NCBI RefSeq assembly: GCF_008274625.1
Contig: NZ_VTRU01000006.1
Location: 124,001 to 188,000, forward strand
DNA from: Chryseobacterium panacisoli
GTDB taxonomy: Bacteria > Bacteroidota > Bacteroidia > Flavobacteriales > Weeksellaceae
Direction: 5' to 3'
DNA length: 64,000 nucleotides
The translations under genes were made by a program, and so were the position numbers. This document shows positions 32,851 to 39,877 of the stretch, in pieces (the stretch's first letter is position 1; every line of letters begins with the position of its first letter). The notes beneath the pieces are model-generated. The model was not told the DNA's origin. It did not search any database and worked only from the letters and a program-made list of their open reading frames with translations.

Positions 32851-33563
32851 GTATTGCAGGCTTTGACCCCAGCGGTGGAGCAGGCTTGTTATCAGATAGT
32901 AAAACCTTTGAGACAGCGAAAGTGATGGGACTCGGAGTATGTACAGCATTGACATTGCAAACAGCCTCCAGATGTTTGAGTCTGGAATGGCGCTCTGTAA
33001 AAGAAGTGACTGATGCTATTCAGGTACTGATGGAAAATTATCCCGTTTCAGCAGTGAAAATCGGAATTGTAAAAGATGCCGAATTTCTGAATAAGATTGT
33101 AGAAACAGTTAAAAAAGGCAATTCTGATGTGAAAATCGTTTGGGACCCCGTTCTGAAAAGCACTTCTGAGTTTACTTTTTTTGATCTTGAAACACTTCCT
33201 CAATTAAAAACGGTTGTTAATAAACTCAGTTTGATAACCCCTAATTATAATGAATACAGTGTTTTAAAGGAACATAATCTTTTGCCGGATACCCATCAAT
33301 GTTCATTGCTGATCAAAGGTGGGCATAGGGAAGATCATTTAGGAACGGATATTTTAGTTGAAAACGAAAAAGAAACTCTTTTAACTCCAGTCGAAGATAC
33401 TCAAATGTATTTCCCCAAACATGGTTCGGGCTGTGTTTTATCCTCAGCAATCACAGCAGGGCTAGCCAAAAGTGAAAGCATGGAAACCGCCTGCCGGAAG
33501 GGAAAACTATACGTTGAAAAATTTTTAAAAAGCAATCCCTCTTTATTGGGAACACATTCATAA
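32826..33563 (+). CDS. thiD: Hydroxymethylpyrimidine/phosphomethylpyrimidine kinase
   Basis: This 245-residue ribokinase-like enzyme has IAGFDPSGGAGLLSDSKTF near residue 9, WDPVLKS near 116 and HGSGCVLSSAI near 198, the catalytic GSGC motif. I place the start at ATG 32826 (MQERPYVISIAG); a longer in-frame start at 32790 would lie deeper in the preceding gene. The overlap with that gene is 25 bases. It phosphorylates HMP and HMP-P to HMP-PP in the thiamine pathway. thiE follows after 5 bases. Confidence 0.95.
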   Translation: MQERPYVISIAGFDPSGGAGLLSDSKTFETAKVMGLGVCTALTLQTASRCLSLEWRSVKEVTDAIQVLMENYPVSAVKIGIVKDAEFLNKIVETVKKGNSDVKIVWDPVLKSTSEFTFFDLETLPQLKTVVNKLSLITPNYNEYSVLKEHNLLPDTHQCSLLIKGGHREDHLGTDILVENEKETLLTPVEDTQMYFPKHGSGCVLSSAITAGLAKSESMETACRKGKLYVEKFLKSNPSLLGTHS

Positions 33564-33568
33564 TAAAC

Positions 33569-34183
33569 ATGGAAAAATTACAATACATATCACAAGGAAA
33601 AACCCTTCAGGAACAGGAACTTTGCATCCGTAAAGCTCTGGATCACGGGATCAAATGGGTACAGGTTCGATGGAAAAATACACCTGAAAATCAATTAATC
33701 AGCCTTTGTGAAGTTTCAAAAGAACTTTGTTCAGAATATCAGGCAGTTTGTATCATTAATGACCATGTACAGTTGGCGAAAGAAACTGATGCTGACGGGG
33801 TGCATTTAGGCTTAAACGACAGTACTATTGAAGAAGCAAGACAGATCTTAGGCGAAAATAAAATTATTGGCGGAACTGCTAATACCCTTTCTGATGTCAT
33901 CCAGAGAATCAAAGAATCTTGTGATTATATTGGTTTGGGACCTTTGAAATTTACCACAACCAAAGAAAAATTAAGCCCTGTTCTAGGGTTTGAAGGATAT
34001 CGTAATATCATAGATGGATTAAGAGAAAAAGCAATAGACATTCCCAAAATATTTGCAATCGGAAGTGTTACCCTTGAAGATATCTTGCCATTGCAGGAAA
34101 TTGGAATTTACGGTGTTGCCGTATCCGGGCTCATTACAAAGGAGCCCACCATTATTAAAGAACTAAACAAAATAATGATATGA
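33569..34183 (+). CDS. thiE: Thiamine-phosphate synthase
   Basis: This 204-residue TIM-barrel enzyme has WVQVRWKNTPENQL near residue 30, CIINDHVQLAKETDADGVHLGLND near 68, GGTANT near 100, YIGLGPLKFTTTKEKLSPVLG near 116 and AIGSVTLEDI near 157. These fit the HMP-PP and thiazole-phosphate sites of ThiE. It joins the two halves to give thiamine monophosphate in the cytoplasm. It overlaps thiG by 4 bases. Confidence 0.93.
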   Translation: MEKLQYISQGKTLQEQELCIRKALDHGIKWVQVRWKNTPENQLISLCEVSKELCSEYQAVCIINDHVQLAKETDADGVHLGLNDSTIEEARQILGENKIIGGTANTLSDVIQRIKESCDYIGLGPLKFTTTKEKLSPVLGFEGYRNIIDGLREKAIDIPKIFAIGSVTLEDILPLQEIGIYGVAVSGLITKEPTIIKELNKIMI

Positions 34184-34956
34184 ACAATCAGAAATTAGAA
34201 ATAGCAGGAAGAATTTTTGAATCAAGGCTGTTTTTAGGAACAGGCAAGTTCGGAAGTATGAGTGATATGGTACAATCTGTCATCGCATCCGAAACCAATA
34301 TGGTAACGATGGCCCTAAAAAGAATTGATGCTCAATCCGGCGAAGACGATCTGCTTGATTCATTAAAAGAAACCAACGTTCATCTTCTGCCGAATACTTC
34401 CGGAGCCAGAACAGCAAAAGAAGCTGTATTAGCAGCACAATTAGCCAGAGAAGCACTGGAAACAAACTGGGTAAAACTGGAAATTCATCCCGATCCAAAG
34501 TACTTACTGCCGGATCCTATTGAAACCTTATATGCTACTGAAGAACTGGCCAAATTAGGATTTGTTGTAATGCCTTACATTCATGCAGATCCTGTTTTGT
34601 GCAAACGCCTTGAAGATGCCGGAACAGCTGTAGTAATGCCTTTGGGAGCACCTATTGGAACAAATAAAGGATTAAGAACGCAGGACTTTTTGGAAATCAT
34701 CATCAGTCAGAGTAATGTTCCTGTCGTGGTAGATGCCGGAATCGGGGCACCATCCGATGCTGCAAAAGCAATGGAAATGGGAGCAGATGCCGTCCTGGTG
34801 AACACAGCCATTGCTGTTGCCGGAAATCCACTGAATATGGCTTTAGCTTTTAAAGAAGGTGTGATTGCCGGAAGAAGAGCTTTTGAATCAGGATTGGGAG
34901 CCATTGCCAACCATGCTGAAGCTTCAAGTCCGCTTACTTCATTTTTATTTGAATAA
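34180..34956 (+). CDS. thiG: Thiazole synthase
   Basis: This 258-residue TIM barrel has LFLGTGKFGSMSDM near residue 18, VTMALKRI near 42 (with the Schiff-base Lys), LLPNTSGARTAKEAVLAA near 70, WVKLEIHPDPKYLLPDP near 98 and MPLGAPIGTNKGLR near 148. It condenses 1-deoxyxylulose 5-phosphate, dehydroglycine and the ThiS thiocarboxylate into the thiazole. It lies between thiE (4-base overlap) and thiH (9-base gap), which supplies dehydroglycine. Confidence 0.98.
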   Translation: MNNQKLEIAGRIFESRLFLGTGKFGSMSDMVQSVIASETNMVTMALKRIDAQSGEDDLLDSLKETNVHLLPNTSGARTAKEAVLAAQLAREALETNWVKLEIHPDPKYLLPDPIETLYATEELAKLGFVVMPYIHADPVLCKRLEDAGTAVVMPLGAPIGTNKGLRTQDFLEIIISQSNVPVVVDAGIGAPSDAAKAMEMGADAVLVNTAIAVAGNPLNMALAFKEGVIAGRRAFESGLGAIANHAEASSPLTSFLFE

Positions 34957-34965
34957 ACCACACTC

Positions 34966-36084
34966 ATGAAAAGCTTTAAAGATGTTTTTGAAAACTACCA
35001 GTGGGATGAGGTAAAGGATAAGCTTGAAAAAGTGAGCCTGGCTGATGTAAGATACAGTCTTCAGAAGAAAAATAAAACCCTTGATGATTTTCTTAATCTC
35101 CTGTCACCAGCTGCTTCTCTGGAACTGGAACTGATGGCAAGAATGACGCAGAGGCTTACCCAAAAACGATTCGGAAAAACCATTCAGTTGTATGCCCCGC
35201 TGTATCTCAGTAATGAATGTCAGAATATCTGTACCTATTGCGGATTCAGCCTCGATAATAATCTGAAAAGAAAAACACTTTCCGATATGGAACTGATGAT
35301 TGAAGCATCAGTGTTGAAATCTATGGGCGTAAATCATGTCTTGCTGGTAAGCGGAGAAGCGAATAAAATAGTAGGAGTTCCTTACTTTCAGAATGCTGTC
35401 CGTAAGCTAAAACCTCATTTTTCCAATATTTCTATTGAAGTTCAGCCCTTAATGGAAGGAGAATACAAGTTACTTCATGAAGAAGGAGTTCATTCCGTTT
35501 TGGTGTATCAGGAAACTTATCATCAGGAGGTATACAGAGAATACCACCCGAAAGGGAAAAAGTCAAATTTTTATTTCCGGCTGGAAACTCCGGACAGAAT
35601 AGGAAGAGCGGGAATTCATAAAATCGGGCTGGGAGTTCTTCTTGGGCTTGAAGACTGGAGGGTTGACAGCTTTTTCAACGCTTTACATATAGATTACCTT
35701 CAGAAACAATACTGGAAAAGTAAATTTTCGGTTTCCTTTCCAAGGCTCAGACCGGCAGAAGGAATCATAGAGCCTAATTTTATTATGGAAGATAAAGACC
35801 TTCTTCAACTCATTTGCGCTTACAGAATCTGGAATGAAGACCTTGAAATTTCCATTTCCACCAGAGAAAGTGAGGTATTCAGAAATAATATAGTGTCTCT
35901 GGGAGCAACTGCCATGAGCGCAGGTTCAAAAACAAATCCAGGTGGCTATGCTGTAGATAAAGAATCTCTGGAACAGTTTGAAACCAGTGACGAACGAAGC
36001 ATGGATGAGATCAGGCTCATGATTAAAAAAGCAGGGTATGATCCTGTGATGAAAGACTGGGATTCTGTATATAGTGGATTTTAA
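34966..36084 (+). CDS. thiH: 2-iminoacetate (dehydroglycine) synthase
   Basis: This 372-residue radical-SAM enzyme has LSNECQNICTYCGFSLDN near residue 82, with the CxxxCxxC cluster, and the usual ThiH core (VLLVSGEANKIVG; YQETYHQEVYREYHPKGKKS). It cleaves tyrosine to dehydroglycine and p-cresol. Use of ThiH instead of the glycine oxidase ThiO points to a low-oxygen-tolerant version of thiazole synthesis, fitting the cbb3 oxidase nearby. thiF follows after 145 bases that carry a repeat. Confidence 0.97.
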   Translation: MKSFKDVFENYQWDEVKDKLEKVSLADVRYSLQKKNKTLDDFLNLLSPAASLELELMARMTQRLTQKRFGKTIQLYAPLYLSNECQNICTYCGFSLDNNLKRKTLSDMELMIEASVLKSMGVNHVLLVSGEANKIVGVPYFQNAVRKLKPHFSNISIEVQPLMEGEYKLLHEEGVHSVLVYQETYHQEVYREYHPKGKKSNFYFRLETPDRIGRAGIHKIGLGVLLGLEDWRVDSFFNALHIDYLQKQYWKSKFSVSFPRLRPAEGIIEPNFIMEDKDLLQLICAYRIWNEDLEISISTRESEVFRNNIVSLGATAMSAGSKTNPGGYAVDKESLEQFETSDERSMDEIRLMIKKAGYDPVMKDWDSVYSGF

Positions 36085-36092
36085 ACTTTTAA

Positions 36093-36214
36093 AACCATTA
36101 AGAACTTTGAAGAGCTGAAGCTAAATTAAGAAAAATCGAAGATTTTAAGGCCATATCTTCTTAAAGCAAAGCTCAGCTTAACTTTCCTTAAAAACTTAAA
36201 GAATCTTAATGGTT
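36093..36214. repeat. Palindromic repeat between thiH and thiF
   Basis: AACCATTAAGA (36093-36103) is the exact reverse complement of TCTTAATGGTT (36204-36214). The arms enclose about 100 bases rich in TTAAG/CTTAA and AGCTGAAGC words. Elements with arms of this kind recur between genes in Chryseobacterium (from memory, not searched). It separates thiF from the rest of the operon. Confidence 0.6.
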
Positions 36215-36229
36215 CAATTATCATAAAGT

Positions 36230-36940
36230 ATGAAAAAAGAAGATCATTTTTCGCGATACAGCCGGCAGATATTTATTGAAGAAATAGGACTGGAGGGGCA
36301 AAAGAAACTCATGGCTTCAAAAGTTCTTGTCATAGGAGCAGGAGGTTTGGGAAGTCCCATAATTCAATATCTGACCGCTGCAGGAGTAGGAACTCTTGGG
36401 ATTGCAGACTTTGATGAGGTTGAACTTCATAATCTGAACCGGCAGATTATTCATACTGAAGATACAGTAGGACTTTCAAAAGTAAAGAGTGCTCAGATAT
36501 ATGTAGAAAACCTTAATCATCAGGTTGTATTTGAAGGAATTGAAGAAAAAATCAATAAAAGCAATGCTGAAAAAATCCTTTCTCAGTACGATGTTATTGT
36601 AGACGGTTCAGATAATTTTTCAACAAGATATTTGGTAAATGATACCTGTGTAAAGTTAAAAAAGACTTTGGTCTACGGAAGCATTCTGGGATTCTCAGGA
36701 CAGGTAGCTGTGTTTAATCATCACGGAAGTAGAAACCTGAGAGATCTATTTCCTGAACCTCCTTTTGACGAAGATACGCCGGATTGTGACAGTCTCGGTG
36801 TCTTAGGAGCTTTGCCGGGAATAATAGGAAGCATGATGGCCCTTCAGACCTTAAAAATCATCACCGATCTTCCTGTATATTTAAATCAACTCACATTAGT
36901 AAATATTATTGACTGGAGATTTCAAACGATAGATTTTTGA
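36230..36940 (+). CDS. thiF: ThiF/MoeB/HesA-family adenylyltransferase
   Basis: This is a 236-residue E1-like enzyme with the nucleotide-binding GAGGLGSPIIQYLTAAGVG near residue 37 and the LHNLNRQIIHT motif near 66, both typical of ThiF/MoeB. A Cys at DTPDCDSLGV near residue 185 matches the position of the catalytic cysteine in E. coli ThiF. The two CxxC zinc pairs of E. coli ThiF are absent, and the C-terminus is short. It should adenylate the C-terminal Gly of ThiS. It could also serve MoaD, as no other E1 is nearby. Confidence 0.85.
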   Translation: MKKEDHFSRYSRQIFIEEIGLEGQKKLMASKVLVIGAGGLGSPIIQYLTAAGVGTLGIADFDEVELHNLNRQIIHTEDTVGLSKVKSAQIYVENLNHQVVFEGIEEKINKSNAEKILSQYDVIVDGSDNFSTRYLVNDTCVKLKKTLVYGSILGFSGQVAVFNHHGSRNLRDLFPEPPFDEDTPDCDSLGVLGALPGIIGSMMALQTLKIITDLPVYLNQLTLVNIIDWRFQTIDF

Positions 36941-36997
36941 TCTAAACACTAATATCACTAATATTTTCATGAATAACACCACTTCAATATCAATAGA

Positions 36998-37037
36998 AAC
37001 GGGCTCTGATCCTGAGCGTAGACGAAGGAAGCCCGTT
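36998..37037. repeat. Palindrome enclosing a CCTGAGCG...GAAGGA-type element
   Basis: AACGGGCT (36998-37005) and AGCCCGTT (37030-37037) bracket a sequence with TCCTGAGCG and GAAGGA, like intergenic elements dispersed in several phyla (from memory). It lies between thiF and the terminator. Confidence 0.45.
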
Positions 37038-37089
37038 TTGCTTTTAACAGGTGTCCATTGTCTTTACCAAAACCTATATTACATATAAA

Positions 37090-37122
37090 AAAGAGGCAGT
37101 AAAATGATTACGGCCTCTTTTA
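37090..37122. terminator. Bidirectional terminator between thiF and a TonB-receptor gene
   Basis: AAAGAGGC (37090-37097) and GCCTCTTT (37113-37120) pair, with inner GTAA/TTAC, flanked by A and T runs on either side. It serves two converging genes. Confidence 0.75.
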
Positions 37123-37135
37123 TTTATCTTAAGAA

Positions 37136-39361
37136 TTATTGCGCCTGCTGCATTACGCCTCCATTATCTTCTTTTTTGGTCTGATTAAGAATATTCGGAT
37201 CCTCTTTCGCCAGCTTATTTCTCGTTGGAATTTTATAGTTGATGGAAAATCCAAAATTCCTTGTGTCATACTTGCTGCTGATCATTACCGGAGTTCCTGA
37301 TGGCGGATTAGAACGTACCTGCATCATCTGTCCGTTGAAAATATCATTCGCAAAAACAGAAAGTGTAAGACGGTTGTTCATAAACTTCTTCGTCAATGTA
37401 ATATCAAGCGAGTTGTTGAATGGTTTCTCTGCTGTGAAGTAGAAATATCCTGCTTTTGGAGTCAGATAGCTGTAATTGGCGGTCAGTTTGATATCCTTTG
37501 GCAAAATAATCTGCGTCATAATATTGAAAATCCAGAACCCTTTATTATTCAGATTATCGATTTCATGTTTCTGATAACCGGCATACAGATACATGAAATT
37601 AATTTTATCAGGATTGAAATTAAACTTCATAATCTCGCTCAAAGGCTTGCTGAAAACCATAAAAGGAACCGGCAGACCCACGTTGAAGTTATGAATTTTC
37701 ATATTTGAAATATTCACCTGTTCATTGAAAAGTTTTCTTCCGTCTTTTCGGATGATCTGCGCCACCTGATTGCTTGCTGAACTTACACTGTACCCGATAA
37801 ATGCATAATCAAAAGCGGATACTTTTATTTCATAATTATCAAAAATAGTTGGCCGTAGATTTGGGTTACCATTTACTTCCGTACTTGGTCCGGAGAATGT
37901 CACGTTATTCGGGTTTAAGGCAGAAATACTTGGCAAACTGATTTTTCTGTTGTAATTCGCGGCAATATAAACCTGGTTCATCATATTATACTGTACACTG
38001 GCATTCGGAAAGAACTTAAACTTATTGAAAGGAATCAAACTCGCTTCTACCAGCTTTGCATCTTTGTCGAAATATCTTGTTACCCCTGAAATATCATAGT
38101 TCTCAGCACGGGAACCTAAAGTGAAATCAAATTTTTTCAATTTTGCCTGAAACTCTAAATAAGTTGACGCCGTTTGTCTTTGATATTCAAGATTGGTCAA
38201 ACCAAAACTTTCCGTATCATAATCCTGCTTTTCATACAACCCTCCAAAGCTTACCTTTCCACCATCAAGAAGCTTGATAGGCTGGGCATAATCTACTTTG
38301 AAGTTGGCGATATTCATCACAGATTTATTGTTCAGAATATCTTTTAAGCCACTCATTACACTGTTAATTGGCGGGTTTGTAGGCATTACAAATGTCCCAT
38401 CCTGAAAATAATTGTCCTGAGAAAACTTACTGTCTGATCTTGTATAACCAAACTGGAAATCCAGTTTTTGAGATTTATCAGCAAAACGTTTCTGATATGT
38501 TACAACAGCTTCCTGTCTCAAGCTATTGGTATGAGCCACATCCGAAGAAGTATAAAAAGCCTCTCTTAAATCCTTGGGATTATTCTGAAACGGCAAATCT
38601 CCATGGCCGTTACTTAAAGTATAATTGTCGTTATTGTTGTGATAAATGTCGTAGTTTAATAATAATCTGTCCTGACCCAAATCAAAAGTTAATCCTGATT
38701 TTGCAAAATATCCCCGTCCGTATCTGTCGGTGTGACTGGTTAAAAGCTCATCCTGCTGGCCGTTCAGCATACTTTCACGGTAGTTCTGGCCAACATTCAG
38801 CTGCCATCCGAAATATTTATTTCTGGCATTTAAGTTAACGGAGTTGGTCGTTCTGCTTCTGTATTGATCATAATTTGTAAAAGAATAATTCCCGGAATAA
38901 GTAGCTGTTAAATATTTATTAGCATTTTTATTAGTGATAATATTCATGATGGCACCTCCGGAAGTAGCCGGAAATTCAGCGCCGGGTTGGGTAATCACTT
39001 CAATTCTTTCTACAGAATTAGCCGGCATTCCTTCAAGAAAGGAGTTCAACTCATTGGATGTGATGTTCAAAGGTCTTCCGTTAAGATACACTTCAAGCAT
39101 TTTTCCCTGATACATCATTCCTGCGATGTCGGTAGATACTAAGCCTGGAAGTTTTTTAATTCCTTCCAGAACATTCCCATTATTCAGTTGAGGTTGCTCA
39201 GAAAAGTCAAAAATAGTACGGTCTGCCTTTTGTTCAACGGCTTTTTTAGTTTTGGTAATGACTACTCCTTCAATTTGTTTTTCCTGAGGCTTATTGTTTT
39301 TTTCCTGTGAGAAAACAACAACAGAGCTTAACAAGGATAATGCGAAAATCGTTTTTTTCAT
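37136..39361 (-). CDS. TonB-dependent receptor, outer-membrane beta-barrel family
   Basis: This 741-residue protein has signal peptide MKKTIFALSLLSSVVVFSQ, a plug region (EGVVITKTKKAVEQKADRTI, then VEVYLNGRPLNITSNELNSFLEGM-like strands near residue 80-110), and a long beta barrel ending in an acidic QA-rich tail. It lacks an obvious carboxypeptidase-like or STN domain. It resembles the OMP_b-brl_3 type, a relative of TonB receptors with peptide or siderophore-like ligands. Substrate is unknown. It converges on thiF and is divergent from the SAM-element gene. I see no riboswitch upstream. Confidence 0.85.
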   Translation of the reverse strand: MKKTIFALSLLSSVVVFSQEKNNKPQEKQIEGVVITKTKKAVEQKADRTIFDFSEQPQLNNGNVLEGIKKLPGLVSTDIAGMMYQGKMLEVYLNGRPLNITSNELNSFLEGMPANSVERIEVITQPGAEFPATSGGAIMNIITNKNANKYLTATYSGNYSFTNYDQYRSRTTNSVNLNARNKYFGWQLNVGQNYRESMLNGQQDELLTSHTDRYGRGYFAKSGLTFDLGQDRLLLNYDIYHNNNDNYTLSNGHGDLPFQNNPKDLREAFYTSSDVAHTNSLRQEAVVTYQKRFADKSQKLDFQFGYTRSDSKFSQDNYFQDGTFVMPTNPPINSVMSGLKDILNNKSVMNIANFKVDYAQPIKLLDGGKVSFGGLYEKQDYDTESFGLTNLEYQRQTASTYLEFQAKLKKFDFTLGSRAENYDISGVTRYFDKDAKLVEASLIPFNKFKFFPNASVQYNMMNQVYIAANYNRKISLPSISALNPNNVTFSGPSTEVNGNPNLRPTIFDNYEIKVSAFDYAFIGYSVSSASNQVAQIIRKDGRKLFNEQVNISNMKIHNFNVGLPVPFMVFSKPLSEIMKFNFNPDKINFMYLYAGYQKHEIDNLNNKGFWIFNIMTQIILPKDIKLTANYSYLTPKAGYFYFTAEKPFNNSLDITLTKKFMNNRLTLSVFANDIFNGQMMQVRSNPPSGTPVMISSKYDTRNFGFSINYKIPTRNKLAKEDPNILNQTKKEDNGGVMQQAQ

Positions 39362-39469
39362 AATGTTTTTACTGATACCCGGTTAGACGCTGAAAAAGAT
39401 AATTTGTTACGCTAAAATTGTGAAAATCGAAAAATTAAGCTAAAATTTTTTTTATTTCCGAAATAATTA

Positions 39470-39477
39470 TATCTTTG
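39470..39477 (+). promoter_or_regulatory. Candidate promoter box (TATCTTTG) of the SAM-element transcript
   Basis: TATCTTTG fits TAnnTTTG exactly and would start transcription near 39484, two bases before the aptamer P1. No clear -33 TTTG is seen. Confidence 0.5.
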
Positions 39478-39481
39478 CCGG

Positions 39482-39562
39482 GTAATTATCAAGAATCTCT
39501 AGATGGGATAGCAACCTGCAAAAACAAGCAAGGTGCTGCAATCGATAAGCCGGATCTTCCGG
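39482..39562 (+). promoter_or_regulatory. Compact SAM-riboswitch-like element (SAM-I/IV clan)
   Basis: The element has the SAM-clan core: TTATCAAGA at 39486, GCAACC near 39511, AAGGTGCT near 39530 and closing GATAA (39544-39548) to complete P1. A short P2 hairpin (ATCTC/GGGAT) lacks the long kink-turn stem of SAM-I, and P4 is absent. Right after P1 comes a perfect hairpin CCGGA-TCT-TCCGG (39550-39562), which recalls the P5 of SAM-IV-type elements. P2-loop GAT and ATC after P3 could pair as a pseudoknot. The downstream gene is a TonB receptor, so it would couple SAM to uptake. SAM binding is inference from motif similarity. Confidence 0.65.
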
Positions 39563-39624
39563 AAAAAATGTTTATCATTCTATCATTATCCCCATCTTGA
39601 ATTTTTGTTTTAAAGTTAAGATCA

Positions 39625-39750
39625 ATGTTTAAAGACAGGGGAAATCACATTACATCAGTTATTTCTTATTCCTCGGATCATGAAGTGAGTCTTCATTATT
39701 CCGATATGTTTTCATGCCATTTCTATATGCGCATGTGTTGTTGTTTCTAG
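39625..39750 (+). CDS. Candidate regulatory leader peptide ending Met-Arg-Met-Cys-Cys-Cys-Phe
   Basis: A 41-codon frame runs from ATG 39625 to TAG 39748, ending MRMCCCF. A shorter start at ATG 39727 gives only the seven-residue MRMCCCF. Three consecutive Cys codons just before a stop fit a cysteine-sensing attenuation peptide, in which ribosome stalling at low Cys would alter folding of the following hairpin (CCTTAA-AAT-TTAAGG near 39801). It lies between the SAM element and the TonB-receptor gene. The sequence shows the frame; the regulatory role is inference from the class of Cys-leader uORFs upstream of sulfur genes. Confidence 0.45.
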   Translation: MFKDRGNHITSVISYSSDHEVSLHYSDMFSCHFYMRMCCCF

Positions 39751-39877
39751 CCAATTCTATTTCTAAAAAATAATACAAACATTTCGAGCGCCTAATGGTA
39801 ACCTTAAAATTTAAGGCTACAGGATTTTTGTTGCTCAAAAAACAATTTTTAATAACAAAAAGTAAACAACAATCAAC

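Noticed and set aside
32790..33563. Longer start for thiD
   Set aside because: It would lie further inside the preceding gene and add residues not found at ThiD starts; ATG 32826 gives the family N-terminus.
38392..38838. 148-codon frame antisense to the 37136 receptor gene
   Set aside because: The receptor on the other strand has clear signal, plug and barrel; the antisense frame is Cys/Tyr/Pro-rich with no domain.
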